The notes: generated by a model from the letters alone, not told the origin. A stretch of 64,000 nucleotides of DNA from Marivirga arenosa (GCF_030503875.2 NZ_CP129968.2:2134001-2198000); one strand, 5' to 3'; numbered from the stretch's first letter, positions 15,838 to 26,171 are shown. A program made the numbers and translations.

Positions 15838-17955
15838 ATGGCAATAGATAGAATAAGTTCATTAATTAATAAGAGTAACTTAGTAAGTAGAGATTTAAGT
15901 TGGTTACGATTTAATTATCGTGTGCTAGATTTAGCAAGAAAACCGAGCAGAACAATTTTTGAACGCTTGAAGTTTTTAGCCATCACTGCCTCAAATTTAG
16001 ATGAGTTCTTCATGATTAGAGTGGGATCGCTCTATAATTATATAGATTATGGTAGAGAGCGTGTTGATTATTCGGGCTTAAGAGAGTTGCCTTTCAGGAA
16101 AAAACTATTAACGGAATGCCAGAATTTTGTAAAAGAGCAAAATAAGCTTTTTGAAAATGAGCTCGAACCTATTTTTGAGGAGAACAACTTTAAAATTGCA
16201 AAGTTGACTGATTTAACTGATAGTGAGTTGAAGAAGGCAAATGGATTTTTTGATAAGATCATCTTCCCAATGCTCACACCTATGGTGTATGATAATTATC
16301 ATACCTTTCCAATTTTGATGAATAAGCTTCTTATTTTTTCTGTAGTTACCAGGACTTTCGGTGAAAAAAAGGATAATAAAAAGCTTTCATTTATTCAGAT
16401 TCCTCAAAATATTCAAAGGTTTTATGAAGTTGAGCGTGATGATAAAATGTTATTTATTCCTATAGAGGAATTGGTTAAAGCTAATATTGATAAGCTATTC
16501 CGAAATATTGAAATTCTATCTGTAAACCTATTCAGAATTACTCGTAATGGTGATTTCACACTCGAGGAAAGTGATGATATTGAGGCTAATTTTCTAGAGG
16601 AAATGCGTAAAAAGCTCAAGACCCGAAAAACTGGTAGGGTAGTGCGAATCGAAATTGATAAGGACTATGACAAATGGATGATGAAAATTCTTTGTGATAG
16701 ATGGGAGATTGACAAAGACAATATTTTTAAGTTTAAGAAAGGGGATTTAGTTGACTATAGCGCACTTTGGCAAATTATAAAACATACCGAGTTCAAGGAT
16801 AAAATTCCTTCGACACCTGATCCAGTTCCTCCTTTAGCATTTCCAGAACATAAATCAGATTCAGACAATATTTTTGAAATCTTGAAGGATCGTGATATTC
16901 TCTTGCATCATCCTTACAATAATATAGAACCTGTAATCGATATGCTAGAGAAAGCTGCTGAAGATCCAAAAGTGCTTTCTATTAAGCTAACCATATACCG
17001 TTTAGCCGAAGATTCAAGAATTACAAATGCCTTATTAAAAGCAGCTGAAAATGGTATTCATGTTTCGGTTTTATTTGAAGTAAAAGCTCGTTTTGATGAG
17101 GAAAATAATATAAGAGAAGCAAAAAGACTTCAGAAAGCAGGCTGTTTTGTGATTTATGGTATTAGCAGATATAAAACTCATACGAAGTTATTGATGATCG
17201 TTAGGAAAGAGAAAGAAAAAGTAACGCGTTATTTACACATGGCGAGTGGAAATTATAATGAGGATACTGCAAGGTTATATACTGATATTGGTTTAATGAG
17301 TACAGATGAAGTTTATGCTCAGGATATATCAGAGTTCTTTAACGTAATTACAGGGCACAGTCTTCCACATGAATATGAGCGTTTAATTACGGCTCCTAAA
17401 GATATGAGAACTCGTTTAATCGGACTAATTCAGCAGGAGGCAGAGAATGCAAAGGCTGGGCTTCCATCCGGTATTTGTATTAAAATAAATTCACTTGAAG
17501 ATAAAGAGACTATTGAGGAATTATATGCTGCTTCTCAAGCAGGAGTTAGAATTAAATTAATTGTTAGAGGGATCTGTTGTTTGCGTCCAGGTAGAAAAGG
17601 ATTGAGTGAGAATATTACAGTTCGTTCTATAGTAGGTAATTACTTGGAGCATTCAAGAATTTATTATTTCCATAATAATGGTGACCCTAAGGTGTATGGA
17701 GGAAGTGCCGATATGATGGTTCGATCATTTGAAAGGAGATTAGAGTCATTATTCCTCATAGTAGATGAAACCTTGAAAAAGCAAGTCATGAATATCTTAA
17801 GATATAATTTACAAGATAATGTGAATGCTTATGAAATGAATGAGGATAGTTTTTATAAAGAAGTAGAAGCTGGAGATGAAGCTTCATTTAATATTCACGA
17901 AGAATTTTTTAATGTTACACCTGAATCAATTGAGGATGTACGATTATTCGAATAA
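15838..17955 (+). CDS. ppk1: Polyphosphate kinase 1
   Basis: PPK1 reversibly polymerises the gamma-phosphate of ATP into polyphosphate at the membrane. At 705 residues it has normal length. The N-terminal domain shows DLSWLRFNYRVL and the ASNLDEFFMIRVGS signature. The two phospholipase-D-like catalytic domains carry the autophosphorylated His448 (KTHTK) and His605 (YLEHSRIYYF). Their 157-residue spacing equals that of His435 and His592 in the E. coli enzyme. KVYGGSADMM follows. The next gene starts 30 bases downstream, so co-transcription is likely, though that gene's job is unrelated as far as I can see. Confidence 0.96.
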   Translation: MAIDRISSLINKSNLVSRDLSWLRFNYRVLDLARKPSRTIFERLKFLAITASNLDEFFMIRVGSLYNYIDYGRERVDYSGLRELPFRKKLLTECQNFVKEQNKLFENELEPIFEENNFKIAKLTDLTDSELKKANGFFDKIIFPMLTPMVYDNYHTFPILMNKLLIFSVVTRTFGEKKDNKKLSFIQIPQNIQRFYEVERDDKMLFIPIEELVKANIDKLFRNIEILSVNLFRITRNGDFTLEESDDIEANFLEEMRKKLKTRKTGRVVRIEIDKDYDKWMMKILCDRWEIDKDNIFKFKKGDLVDYSALWQIIKHTEFKDKIPSTPDPVPPLAFPEHKSDSDNIFEILKDRDILLHHPYNNIEPVIDMLEKAAEDPKVLSIKLTIYRLAEDSRITNALLKAAENGIHVSVLFEVKARFDEENNIREAKRLQKAGCFVIYGISRYKTHTKLLMIVRKEKEKVTRYLHMASGNYNEDTARLYTDIGLMSTDEVYAQDISEFFNVITGHSLPHEYERLITAPKDMRTRLIGLIQQEAENAKAGLPSGICIKINSLEDKETIEELYAASQAGVRIKLIVRGICCLRPGRKGLSENITVRSIVGNYLEHSRIYYFHNNGDPKVYGGSADMMVRSFERRLESLFLIVDETLKKQVMNILRYNLQDNVNAYEMNEDSFYKEVEAGDEASFNIHEEFFNVTPESIEDVRLFE

Positions 17956-17985
17956 TTACGTTTTAAGTTTTAACCAAACATTTAT

Positions 17986-19875
17986 ATGAAGCAGCTGATC
18001 ACTATTTTATTTCTAGGTCTATCAATTAATCTGTCAGGACAAAAGGAGTATCAGGAAAAAACATTAACGACTAAAACAGAACAAGTTACCGTATTCTTAA
18101 AAGGTGCTCAGTTATTCAGAATGGGTTCAATTAATTTACAAAAAGGGAATTATGATTTAGTAATGAAATCACTTTCTCCTAATATGGATCCCAATAGTAT
18201 TAATGTAAAAGCTGCCGGTAATTTAAAAATCATCTCAGTTCAACATCAATATGACTATTTAGAAGAGAATACAAATTCTAAAAAGGTTGATTCATTACAA
18301 AATTTGATTGACAAAGTTGAAGATGACATAAGAATAAAGTCAAATAGATCAAATGTCTTAAATCAAAAAGAAGCTTTAATAGCTGCAAATAAGAATTTGG
18401 GATCGGAGAATATATCTTCTACTCAGCTATTACAAATGCTAAGTTTATATGAAAAGGAGTTAACTTCAATCAAAGAAGAACAATCTACCGTAAATATTGA
18501 ATTAAGTGATTTAAGAAACAGATTATCAAGACTAAATAATCAATTATCAGGAATTGCAAGGTTAGGAAAAGAAACAAAAAGCAATATTTTAGTAAAGGTT
18601 GAGGTTCTGAAAACTACCAATGCAAATTTTGAAGTAAGCTATTTTGTAGAAGGGGCGGGCTGGTATCCTAAGTATAGATTAAATGTAAAAGATATCACTC
18701 AACCGATTGCATTAGAATATCAGGCTGAAGTTTTTCAGCAAACTGGTGAAGATTGGAATAATGTTAAACTGCGATTTTCAAATGCTGAACCGAATCAAAA
18801 TAAAGATGTACCAGAATTGGAAACTTGGTATTTAGATTATGCTCGTTTCACTCAATTTAAAGAAAATGATATCTCTAACTTAGGGGTGAATCGCAATTCA
18901 GTTAAAGGTAGTGTAGTAGATGCTGAAACAGGAGAACCTCTACCTGGAGTTAATGTAATTGTTCAAGGAACATCAATTGGAGCTACTACAGATTTACAAG
19001 GCAACTATTCAGTAACCGTTCCAAGAGGATCTAATCAACTTGTTTTCAGTTATATCGGTATGAAAAATAAAACAGTGGGTATTAATTCTTCTATTATTAA
19101 TGTTGGATTAGAAACAGATGTTCAGGAATTATCAGAAGTTGTTGTAACAGCTTACGGTTATGCTTCAAGAGAAGAAAGATTATCCAAATCAAAAAGAGTG
19201 CAAGATAAAGTAGCAGGAATGAAGATAAACAGTGCTGAAAAAATGACCTCAACAGTTATTAAAAAACAAACCAATATTGAGTTTGAGGTTGAAGATGCTT
19301 ATACTATAAAATCGGGTAGTCCTCAAATGTTTATTGATTTGAAGGAATACGAGGTAAAGGCAGATTATCATTATGTAGCTATACCAAAACTTGATAAAAA
19401 TGCTTATTTAGTAGCCGCTATTTCTAATTGGGACCAATATAATTTAATGGAAGGAGAGGCTAAATTATTTTTTGAAGGTGCTTTTGTTGGAACCACTATC
19501 TTAAATGCGAATGCTACAATTGATACTTTACAATTATCATTAGGCAATGATAAAGGTATAGTAATTGAGAGAGATAAAATTGATGATTTTAGTACCCGAA
19601 ATTTTATAGGACTTAATCAAAGTAAGAAAGTAGGCTTTGAAATAAAGTTAAGAAATACTAAATCTCAGCCTATAAAACTGAATTTATATGATCAAATACC
19701 GGTGTCATTAAGAGAACAGATAGAGGTGAACTTAGAGGAAAAATCTAAAGCGAAGTATATTGAGAAAACGGGAGAGTTAAAATGGGAATTGAATCTAAAT
19801 AGTAATGAGTCAGTTAGCAAGAAATTTATTTATGAAGTAAAATACCCAAAAGGGGAGAAGGTTATATTGGAATAA
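17986..19875 (+). CDS. DUF4139 (MuiA-like) envelope protein with inserted SusC-type module
   Basis: The 629-residue exported protein has a signal peptide ending near LSG. A DUF4140-like N-terminal part (about 25-95) and a coiled coil (about 95-185) precede a DUF4139 beta domain starting near 195. This domain is interrupted at about 304-395 by a carboxypeptidase-regulatory-like module (VKGSVVDAETGEPLPGVNVIVQG), then ELSEVVVTAYGY, the wording that normally opens SusC TonB-dependent transporters. The rest of the DUF4139 domain resumes by about 420 and runs to the end. MuiA-family proteins are linked to mucoidy by name only; the function is unknown. The reading frame is continuous, so this is a domain insertion, not a frameshift. 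Confidence 0.85.
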   Translation: MKQLITILFLGLSINLSGQKEYQEKTLTTKTEQVTVFLKGAQLFRMGSINLQKGNYDLVMKSLSPNMDPNSINVKAAGNLKIISVQHQYDYLEENTNSKKVDSLQNLIDKVEDDIRIKSNRSNVLNQKEALIAANKNLGSENISSTQLLQMLSLYEKELTSIKEEQSTVNIELSDLRNRLSRLNNQLSGIARLGKETKSNILVKVEVLKTTNANFEVSYFVEGAGWYPKYRLNVKDITQPIALEYQAEVFQQTGEDWNNVKLRFSNAEPNQNKDVPELETWYLDYARFTQFKENDISNLGVNRNSVKGSVVDAETGEPLPGVNVIVQGTSIGATTDLQGNYSVTVPRGSNQLVFSYIGMKNKTVGINSSIINVGLETDVQELSEVVVTAYGYASREERLSKSKRVQDKVAGMKINSAEKMTSTVIKKQTNIEFEVEDAYTIKSGSPQMFIDLKEYEVKADYHYVAIPKLDKNAYLVAAISNWDQYNLMEGEAKLFFEGAFVGTTILNANATIDTLQLSLGNDKGIVIERDKIDDFSTRNFIGLNQSKKVGFEIKLRNTKSQPIKLNLYDQIPVSLREQIEVNLEEKSKAKYIEKTGELKWELNLNSNESVSKKFIYEVKYPKGEKVILE

Positions 19876-19877
19876 AA

Positions 19878-20309
19878 TTATTGATTTAAATGAATAAACC
19901 ACTTTAATCCTTCTTTATGATTTTTAAAAACTTTTGTTACAAAAGCAGCTTCATCGTCATCTGACTCATATTCTTCCACTTTATTAGAGGCTACTTTGGT
20001 TGCTGGAGCTATTACAGCTTGATGAGTAAAACCAAGTTGCTCATATTGTGGATTTATATCACTTTCCAACCAATTAATTTCCTCCGCTCTAATGATTTCT
20101 AATTCAGTCACATCTGCAAAAAGTAAAAATTTAGATTGACCAGTTACTTTATGTTTCTTTATTTCTTCTGCATAAATAGACAGGGAAGTATCGATTAAAT
20201 CTCGAAAAACTTCTGGGTTAAAAACTCCTCTCCAAACCTCTTTTATGTATGGGATATTATTAATTTCCTCTACTGTAATTCTCAATTTGGGATGAGTAAA
20301 TAATCTCAT
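19878..20309 (-). CDS. Uncharacterised cytosolic protein, possibly STAS/SpoIIAA-like
   Basis: This 143-residue soluble protein has no signal or membrane segment. The alternation of a beta strand (LRITVEEINNIPYIKEVWRG), a helix (FRDLIDTSLSIYAEEIK), a strand ending in an acidic turn (FLLFADVTELE) and a further helix resembles the SpoIIAA-like fold found in Bacteroidota. I cannot confirm this by eye. It sits 73 bases downstream of the response regulator on the same strand and could be part of that unit. It is convergent with the DUF4139 gene, with 2 bases between. Confidence 0.6.
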   Translation of the reverse strand: MRLFTHPKLRITVEEINNIPYIKEVWRGVFNPEVFRDLIDTSLSIYAEEIKKHKVTGQSKFLLFADVTELEIIRAEEINWLESDINPQYEQLGFTHQAVIAPATKVASNKVEEYESDDDEAAFVTKVFKNHKEGLKWFIHLNQ

Positions 20310-20382
20310 AAAACTGTGTTTGTTCAGAACTTAATTTAAGCAATTATTTGAAATAAATAATTTTTTCTAAAATTAGTTTTTT

Positions 20383-20973
20383 TTATTGATAATACTGATG
20401 TATCAATTCAGTAGAACTTTTACAGCCTGATTTTTTAAGGATATTACTTCGGTGTTTTGAGACCGTTTGAGTACTTATAAATAAGATATTCGCTATTTCT
20501 GAACTTGTTTTACCAGCCGCCAATAATTTGATGATTTCAACTTCACGAGTCGTAAAATTATTTAAGAAGTCTTTATTTACTTCAGTATTATTTTCTTTAT
20601 AAAACTTTTGAAGAGCTACATTAATGGCAACATCTAAACTTCTTTCATTATAGGGCTTTACCAAGTATCCATAAGATTCCGTATCTGCTGTTCTGCTAAC
20701 TAAGTTATGATCAGAATAGGCTGAAAGATATATGGTAGGGGTCTTTTTGATATTATTTAATTCTAATACTGTTTCAATACCGTCTTTATCTCCTTCGATA
20801 TTGATGTCACATAAAATCAGATGGACATCATTAGTATTGAATAATAGCATTGCTCTTTCATAATTCTTTGCAATGCCAATACAATTATAGCCCAAGTCTT
20901 GTAGCAAATAGGAGAGATCCTGCGCGATTAATGATTCATCCTCAATGACTAAGATATTTTTATAATCATTCAT
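20383..20973 (-). CDS. Response regulator, NarL/LuxR type
   Basis: The 196-residue DNA-binding regulator has a receiver domain (5-120) with the acidic pair in EDES (11-12), phospho-acceptor Asp56 (LILCDIN) and Lys106 (LVKPY). A LuxR-type HTH follows (about 133-193: TTREVEIIKLLAAGKTSSEIANIL, then TVSKHRSNILKK). The gene begins 3 bases after the stop of the sensor kinase, so the two are a cognate pair. Targets are unknown. Confidence 0.92.
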   Translation of the reverse strand: MNDYKNILVIEDESLIAQDLSYLLQDLGYNCIGIAKNYERAMLLFNTNDVHLILCDINIEGDKDGIETVLELNNIKKTPTIYLSAYSDHNLVSRTADTESYGYLVKPYNERSLDVAINVALQKFYKENNTEVNKDFLNNFTTREVEIIKLLAAGKTSSEIANILFISTQTVSKHRSNILKKSGCKSSTELIHQYYQ

Positions 20974-20976
20974 TTC

Positions 20977-23900
20977 TTAATCGTTTTCCTTACTAATAAA
21001 TTCTAATTTAAAATGAGGTCCATCTTTACAGCCCACACTTAACCTACCATCAATTTGATCAACTAATGACTTTATCATACTGATACCAAAAGAGCTACTT
21101 TGCTCAAACTGTTCTTGAGTTATACCGTCTCCATTATCTTTTAAATTGATCATTATTTTATCAGCGTTTGTTTTTGCAAGGAGTTCAATTTTCAATTCTT
21201 CTTTTCCGCTGTGCTTGAGTGAATTAGTGACAAGTTCATTCAAAATTAATCCAAGCGGAACTGCTTGATCTAGATTGAGTTTAAAATCGTCTATATCAAG
21301 GATAAACTCCACATTAGAATAGTTGCTTTTAAAGGCGATGGATAAATAGTCTAGAAGTTCTTTAATATAATCCTTACAGTTTACCTCGGTATACTTTTCG
21401 GTCATGTATAACTTTTGGTGTAATAATGATAGAGCTTGCATTCTTAACTTACCTTCAGTTAGAGCCATTTTTGCATCAATATTATCTGTACTTCTACTAT
21501 GAAGATTAAGAATGCTTGATACCAATTGAAGATTATTTTTAATTCTATGATTTAATTCTCTTAATAGAAGTTCAATTCGGTTATTTCTGGAAAGTAATTT
21601 ATCATTTTGGCTTTCAATTTCTTCCTTTTGAGCCAATACTTCTTCAGTTCTATTCTTAACCAAACCTTCAAGTTTTCTATTTGTGCTCTTAATAATATTA
21701 AAGCGCCACTGAATGATTAAACCTATAATTAGGATTAATGAAAATGCAAGAATTGTTCTAAACCACCAGGATTCATACCAATAGGGTAATACAGTAATGG
21801 CTAAGGAGGCCTCCTCTTTGCTCCAGATATTTTCATCATTTACAGCAATTAATCTTAACTTATAATCACCAGCTGGTAAATTACTGAAACTTACATTTTT
21901 CTTAAGAGATGGAGACCGCCATTCAGTGTCTAAGCCTTCCATTTTTAGAGAATATTTATTTTTTTGGCCGTTTATAAGATTTAAGGCATCGAAGTTGAAA
22001 TTTAGTAAGAGATCGGTGGGCTGAAAGCTTAATAAACTAGATTCTGATAAAGTAGAATTCAATAAATCAGGTCTACTTGCCATGTTCACAACTGAATTAT
22101 TAATAGATAATTGATCAAAATATGGCTTGGGTGGCATTTTATTATATTCTAATTCATCAGGATTAAAATGCACAATCTCTCTTGAAGTTCCGAAGTATAA
22201 ATGATTATCCTCACTTTTAAATGCAGAACCAAAAATGAAATATTCTTCTCTTAAACCATCACTACCATCATATATAGAAAATTGCTTTTCATTATTCATT
22301 TTAGCAAGCCCAGAGGCTGTTGCTACCCAAAGATTTCCATTATCATCTTCTAATGCTCCACTAATAACATTGGATGGGAGACCATCTTTTTTATAGTAGC
22401 TGGTAAAAGTATTAGTTGTAAAACTGAAAAAATTTAATCCTAATTCAGTGCTGATCCATAAGCCATTTTTAGAACTATTAGCAATATGGTTAATATTTCC
22501 ATTGCTTAAATCTCCTTTTTTTCTGGAAGGTGAAAATTTCTCAAACACGCCATCCTTTAATAAGTGAAGACCATCAGCAGTGCCAACCCATAACCTTTTA
22601 TTATTATCTTCTGTTATATATTTAATATATTCATCACCACTATTTTCAAGATTTGATAAATCGCTTACGAAGTAAGGGTTTAATTTTTGCTTTTCTAGAT
22701 CGTATTGATATAATCCTTTGAGGCTATTACCCAACCAAATGGTTTTATTATGATCTACATAAATTCTTAAATTGAAATTTAAATTTGAGTCTCCAGAATC
22801 GTTTCTAAGCTTAGTAAGTTTCCTTTTATGATGATCCCAATGGTAAATGAAATTACCCCAAACGGATATTAGATACTCATTTTCATTATATCGAGTGATT
22901 TGAGACATTCTATTTACACTACCTTGGTCACCATTATTCATTTTAAAGATTTGATGAGAATTGTCTTTTTGATTCCATACGATTAGGCCAGAATAAGAAG
23001 TTATGAGTAATTCGTCATTACTATGTTGGATGTAGCTAGTATATCTATTAAGGTATTTATCAGTATTAGCGGGAAGAAAATTATGATACTTAAATTTATT
23101 GAATGAAGGATGCGATTGATATACTCCTCCATTATTTACAGCGGCCCAAATCCCACCCAAATTATCTTCAAAAACATTATAAATGCTATTTCCACCTATA
23201 TTGTCCACATCCTTTTGATGCGCTTCTACCCAAAAAAATCGTTCTTTCTTTTTATTGTAATAGTTAATTCCATTCATGGTTCCAAACCATATGATATCAG
23301 AGTTTTTGGGACTTTTATATATTGAAAAGCATACATTATGACTCAGGCCTTCACCATTTTCAGGATTAGCTGAAATATGTCTTACTTTGAATGATTGTAG
23401 ATCAATTATTTCTAATCCTCCACCAGTACCAACCCATAGTTGACCATCATATTCAAGTAAATCGTAAACATAGGTATACCTCAAACCAGGTATACTATCG
23501 TTTTCCTTTCCTATGGTTTTAAATTTTTCAGTTTGGAGATCAAGTAGGTTTACACCATTTCCAGTTGCAATAAATAGTTGTGAGTTATCCTTTGAGAGCT
23601 TGATAGTCCTTACTGTTAAATCAGCCAGTCCATCTTGAAGTCCGAAGTGTTGAAATTTCCCAGTTTCGGGATTCAGTTTGTCAAGTCCTTCATTAGTTCC
23701 AATCCATATATTTCCAACCGAATCTTCAGCTATCCCTCTAACTTTGTTATCACTTAAAGAATTGGAATCTCCAGTAATATGAGCGTAGTTTGAAAATTGA
23801 TCCAGTTTAGGATTATATTTTGATAGACCACCACCGTAAGTACAAGCCCAAATATTACCCTTACTATCCTCGAACAATTTCCATACAAAATCATACACCA

Positions 23901-24138
23901 ATGAGTTTGGATCAGATATTATATGATGGTAATGTTTATATTCACTTCCGCTGTATCTCCAAAGTCCATTTTCTCCTCCAATCCAGATGAAACCACTATT
24001 GTCTTGAATAATGCTGTAAGGAAAAGGTTGATCCAAACCTGAAGCTTTATCATGATGTCTGAATTCTATGGAAACATCCTGAGCCAGAAGTATAAACTGC
24101 ATAAATATAAAAAGAGCAGTAAAAAGGTACTTAATCAT
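20977..24138 (-). CDS. Two-component sensor histidine kinase with periplasmic beta-propeller
   Basis: This 1053-residue sensor has a signal peptide (to about 19, ending LLAQ). A periplasmic part of many regulator-propeller repeats (wording such as IWIGTNEGLDKLN) is followed by a Y_Y_Y domain (about 690-780). One transmembrane helix lies near 790-810 and a short coiled coil near 815-855. The HisKA_2-type dimerisation domain has the phospho-His in RELNHRIKNNLQ (about residue 863), and the HATPase domain has LNELVTNSLKHS near 966 and NGDGI. There is no fused receiver, unlike the hybrid systems common in Bacteroidota; its partner is the adjacent NarL-type regulator. Propeller sensors of this kind often detect polysaccharide pieces, but the ligand here is unknown. 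Confidence 0.93.
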   Translation of the reverse strand: MIKYLFTALFIFMQFILLAQDVSIEFRHHDKASGLDQPFPYSIIQDNSGFIWIGGENGLWRYSGSEYKHYHHIISDPNSLVYDFVWKLFEDSKGNIWACTYGGGLSKYNPKLDQFSNYAHITGDSNSLSDNKVRGIAEDSVGNIWIGTNEGLDKLNPETGKFQHFGLQDGLADLTVRTIKLSKDNSQLFIATGNGVNLLDLQTEKFKTIGKENDSIPGLRYTYVYDLLEYDGQLWVGTGGGLEIIDLQSFKVRHISANPENGEGLSHNVCFSIYKSPKNSDIIWFGTMNGINYYNKKKERFFWVEAHQKDVDNIGGNSIYNVFEDNLGGIWAAVNNGGVYQSHPSFNKFKYHNFLPANTDKYLNRYTSYIQHSNDELLITSYSGLIVWNQKDNSHQIFKMNNGDQGSVNRMSQITRYNENEYLISVWGNFIYHWDHHKRKLTKLRNDSGDSNLNFNLRIYVDHNKTIWLGNSLKGLYQYDLEKQKLNPYFVSDLSNLENSGDEYIKYITEDNNKRLWVGTADGLHLLKDGVFEKFSPSRKKGDLSNGNINHIANSSKNGLWISTELGLNFFSFTTNTFTSYYKKDGLPSNVISGALEDDNGNLWVATASGLAKMNNEKQFSIYDGSDGLREEYFIFGSAFKSEDNHLYFGTSREIVHFNPDELEYNKMPPKPYFDQLSINNSVVNMASRPDLLNSTLSESSLLSFQPTDLLLNFNFDALNLINGQKNKYSLKMEGLDTEWRSPSLKKNVSFSNLPAGDYKLRLIAVNDENIWSKEEASLAITVLPYWYESWWFRTILAFSLILIIGLIIQWRFNIIKSTNRKLEGLVKNRTEEVLAQKEEIESQNDKLLSRNNRIELLLRELNHRIKNNLQLVSSILNLHSRSTDNIDAKMALTEGKLRMQALSLLHQKLYMTEKYTEVNCKDYIKELLDYLSIAFKSNYSNVEFILDIDDFKLNLDQAVPLGLILNELVTNSLKHSGKEELKIELLAKTNADKIMINLKDNGDGITQEQFEQSSSFGISMIKSLVDQIDGRLSVGCKDGPHFKLEFISKEND

Positions 24139-24275
24139 ATAACAATAATTTGAATAATTAAATTATAAAACAATACCTATTAATCTGTATTTTTCGGATA
24201 GAATTAATCTATTATTATGATATGAAGTTCTAAAAAAGAATTTGTAGAAAATATTAGAAGTAGATGAATATAAAA

Positions 24276-24300
24276 AAAGGTGAGCTTTTCACTCACCTTT
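24276..24300 (-). terminator. Intrinsic terminator of yidC
   Basis: The stem AAAGGTGAG / CTCACCTTT has a 7-nt loop. Read on the minus strand it ends in a run of seven T. It lies 26 bases beyond the yidC stop codon. Confidence 0.85.
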
Positions 24301-24325
24301 CAATATTTACAGGAATCAAAGAATG

Positions 24326-26164
24326 TTATTTCTTTTTACCTTTTGATTTTCCTTTTTTCGCTTCCTCACTTGCCTTCATTGCCTCTTGTAATCTTTGCTG
24401 AAATTTAGAAGTCTTTTTGTTAGCATTCTTTTTCTTATTCTCTTCTAAAATCTTAATGATTTTATCCTCATCAATCATTCTTCTGATTAAAGTTTGCTGA
24501 CCAAATGTGATAAGGTTTGCGATTAAATAATAGAAACTTAATGCTGCGGGGAAACTATTTAATACGAACATAAAAATGATTGGCATTAAATATTGAATGT
24601 TTTTCATTGGTCCTTGTACTGAGCTCACTTGACCTTGCGACCAAGTAATCAGTAGGGTAGATGCAGTCATTAAAATAGTGAATAAACTCACGTGATCTCC
24701 ATAGAATGGTATTTCAAAGGGTAAGTTTACTATACTATCATAAGTTGATAAATCGCTCGCCCATAAGAATGCTTCTTGTCTCAATTCAATTGAACTCGGG
24801 AAGAAGTAAAACATGGCAAATAAAATAGGCATCTGTAATAGGAGAGGTATACAACCTGAAAGTGGATTTACCCCTACTTTTCTATAGAGCTCCATCTGAT
24901 CTGCCTGAGCTTTTTGCATATCACCTCCATGCTTTTCCTTAATCTCATCTAATTGAGGTTTCAATACCTTGGTTTTGGCCATTGAAACATATGATTTATA
25001 AGAAAGTGGCGATAATGCTAGTTTGATTAATAAAACTAGTATAATAATAATTACACCATAATTACTGATGTATTTCTCTAAAACATAAAATACGTTAATG
25101 ATAACGTACTTATTAACTAAACTAATTGGGAACCATCCTAAGTAAACGTTTTCCTCAAAATCAGGAGCGACCTTTTGTAAGGCCTTATAATTATTAGGAC
25201 CAAAATAATATTTGAATTCAGCAGCTTTATTCTGAAACTCGCTATATGCGATCTCAACTTTTGCAGTACCTCTTTTAACATAATCATCTGAAAGATCTTC
25301 AATGTTAGTGCTAAATTCAGCTCTGTTCATCGGAATGTCAGTGATGATAGCCTCCATGAAGAAGTTTTGCTTGAATGAGAACCATTTTACAGCTTCAGTC
25401 AATTGTTCACTATCATCTTCAGATCTCTCACTTAAACCATCCATTCCTTCAGTTTCAGAATAATAGTTTACAGTGGCTTTAACTCTACTTTGCTCAAGGT
25501 CTTTTTCAAACTTGCGCATTTTTTTATTCCATCTTAGCGTAAGTTGATCGCCTAAGATTTCATTAGTAAAGCCATTGAAGGCAACAGCATAGCCTACTTC
25601 ATATTGATTTCCTGAAAGTGTATAGATTTGCTCTATGCTTTTATTAGCGTCAATCTGAGCAACATATTTAAATTGAATAGTATCACCAGCAGTAATTTGT
25701 CTTTTAGGTGCATCTACTAATTCAAAATAAAGATCGTACAAGTTTACAGGACCAGTAGCCGTATTAAAAATTAACTCTTTTTCTTCATCAGCTTGTTGCG
25801 TTATGGTAATTGGTTTTCCATCAAAAGTTTCAAAATCTTTTAGCTCAACTGAGTTGATTCTACCTCCTTTAGTATCAAAAGATATTTGAAGCTTATCTGT
25901 ATTAAAGGTTGTGATTTCAGATTCACCTTTAGCCACAGTAGCAAAAGCACCATATTGGTTAATTAATTCTTGATTTACAGTAGAATCATTTTTAAATTCT
26001 TTGACTTCTGGAGTCCTTGTTGTTTCAATTTGACTTTCATCGATTTGTTCTATTTTAGTATCCTCACCATTTTCTGGTATTTTTGGTTCTTCTGCAAAAA
26101 ACCAAAAATAAGCTATCATTAAAATAGAAATCAGGATAAGTCCTGTTGCTTGATTTTTGTCCAT
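24326..26164 (-). CDS. yidC: Membrane protein insertase YidC
   Basis: YidC inserts and folds inner-membrane proteins, alone or with SecYEG. At 612 residues this is the long Gram-negative type. An N-terminal anchor (about 5-25) is followed by an acidic linker and a large periplasmic beta domain (about 65-350). The conserved five-helix 60KD_IMP core (about 365-565) has SPLSYKSYVSMAKTKVLKPQ and NPLSGCIPLLLQMPILFAM. The tail (about 570-612) is strongly basic (KKGKSKGKKK), as in ribosome-binding YidC forms. It follows pyrG with a 7-base gap, so the two share an operon. Confidence 0.97.
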   Translation of the reverse strand: MDKNQATGLILISILMIAYFWFFAEEPKIPENGEDTKIEQIDESQIETTRTPEVKEFKNDSTVNQELINQYGAFATVAKGESEITTFNTDKLQISFDTKGGRINSVELKDFETFDGKPITITQQADEEKELIFNTATGPVNLYDLYFELVDAPKRQITAGDTIQFKYVAQIDANKSIEQIYTLSGNQYEVGYAVAFNGFTNEILGDQLTLRWNKKMRKFEKDLEQSRVKATVNYYSETEGMDGLSERSEDDSEQLTEAVKWFSFKQNFFMEAIITDIPMNRAEFSTNIEDLSDDYVKRGTAKVEIAYSEFQNKAAEFKYYFGPNNYKALQKVAPDFEENVYLGWFPISLVNKYVIINVFYVLEKYISNYGVIIIILVLLIKLALSPLSYKSYVSMAKTKVLKPQLDEIKEKHGGDMQKAQADQMELYRKVGVNPLSGCIPLLLQMPILFAMFYFFPSSIELRQEAFLWASDLSTYDSIVNLPFEIPFYGDHVSLFTILMTASTLLITWSQGQVSSVQGPMKNIQYLMPIIFMFVLNSFPAALSFYYLIANLITFGQQTLIRRMIDEDKIIKILEENKKKNANKKTSKFQQRLQEAMKASEEAKKGKSKGKKK

Positions 26165-26171
26165 TTAAATT

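Noticed and set aside
18898..19160. SusC-like segment read as a broken TonB-dependent transporter
   Set aside because: The frame is continuous with the DUF4139 domain on both sides, so it is an insertion and not a pseudogene.
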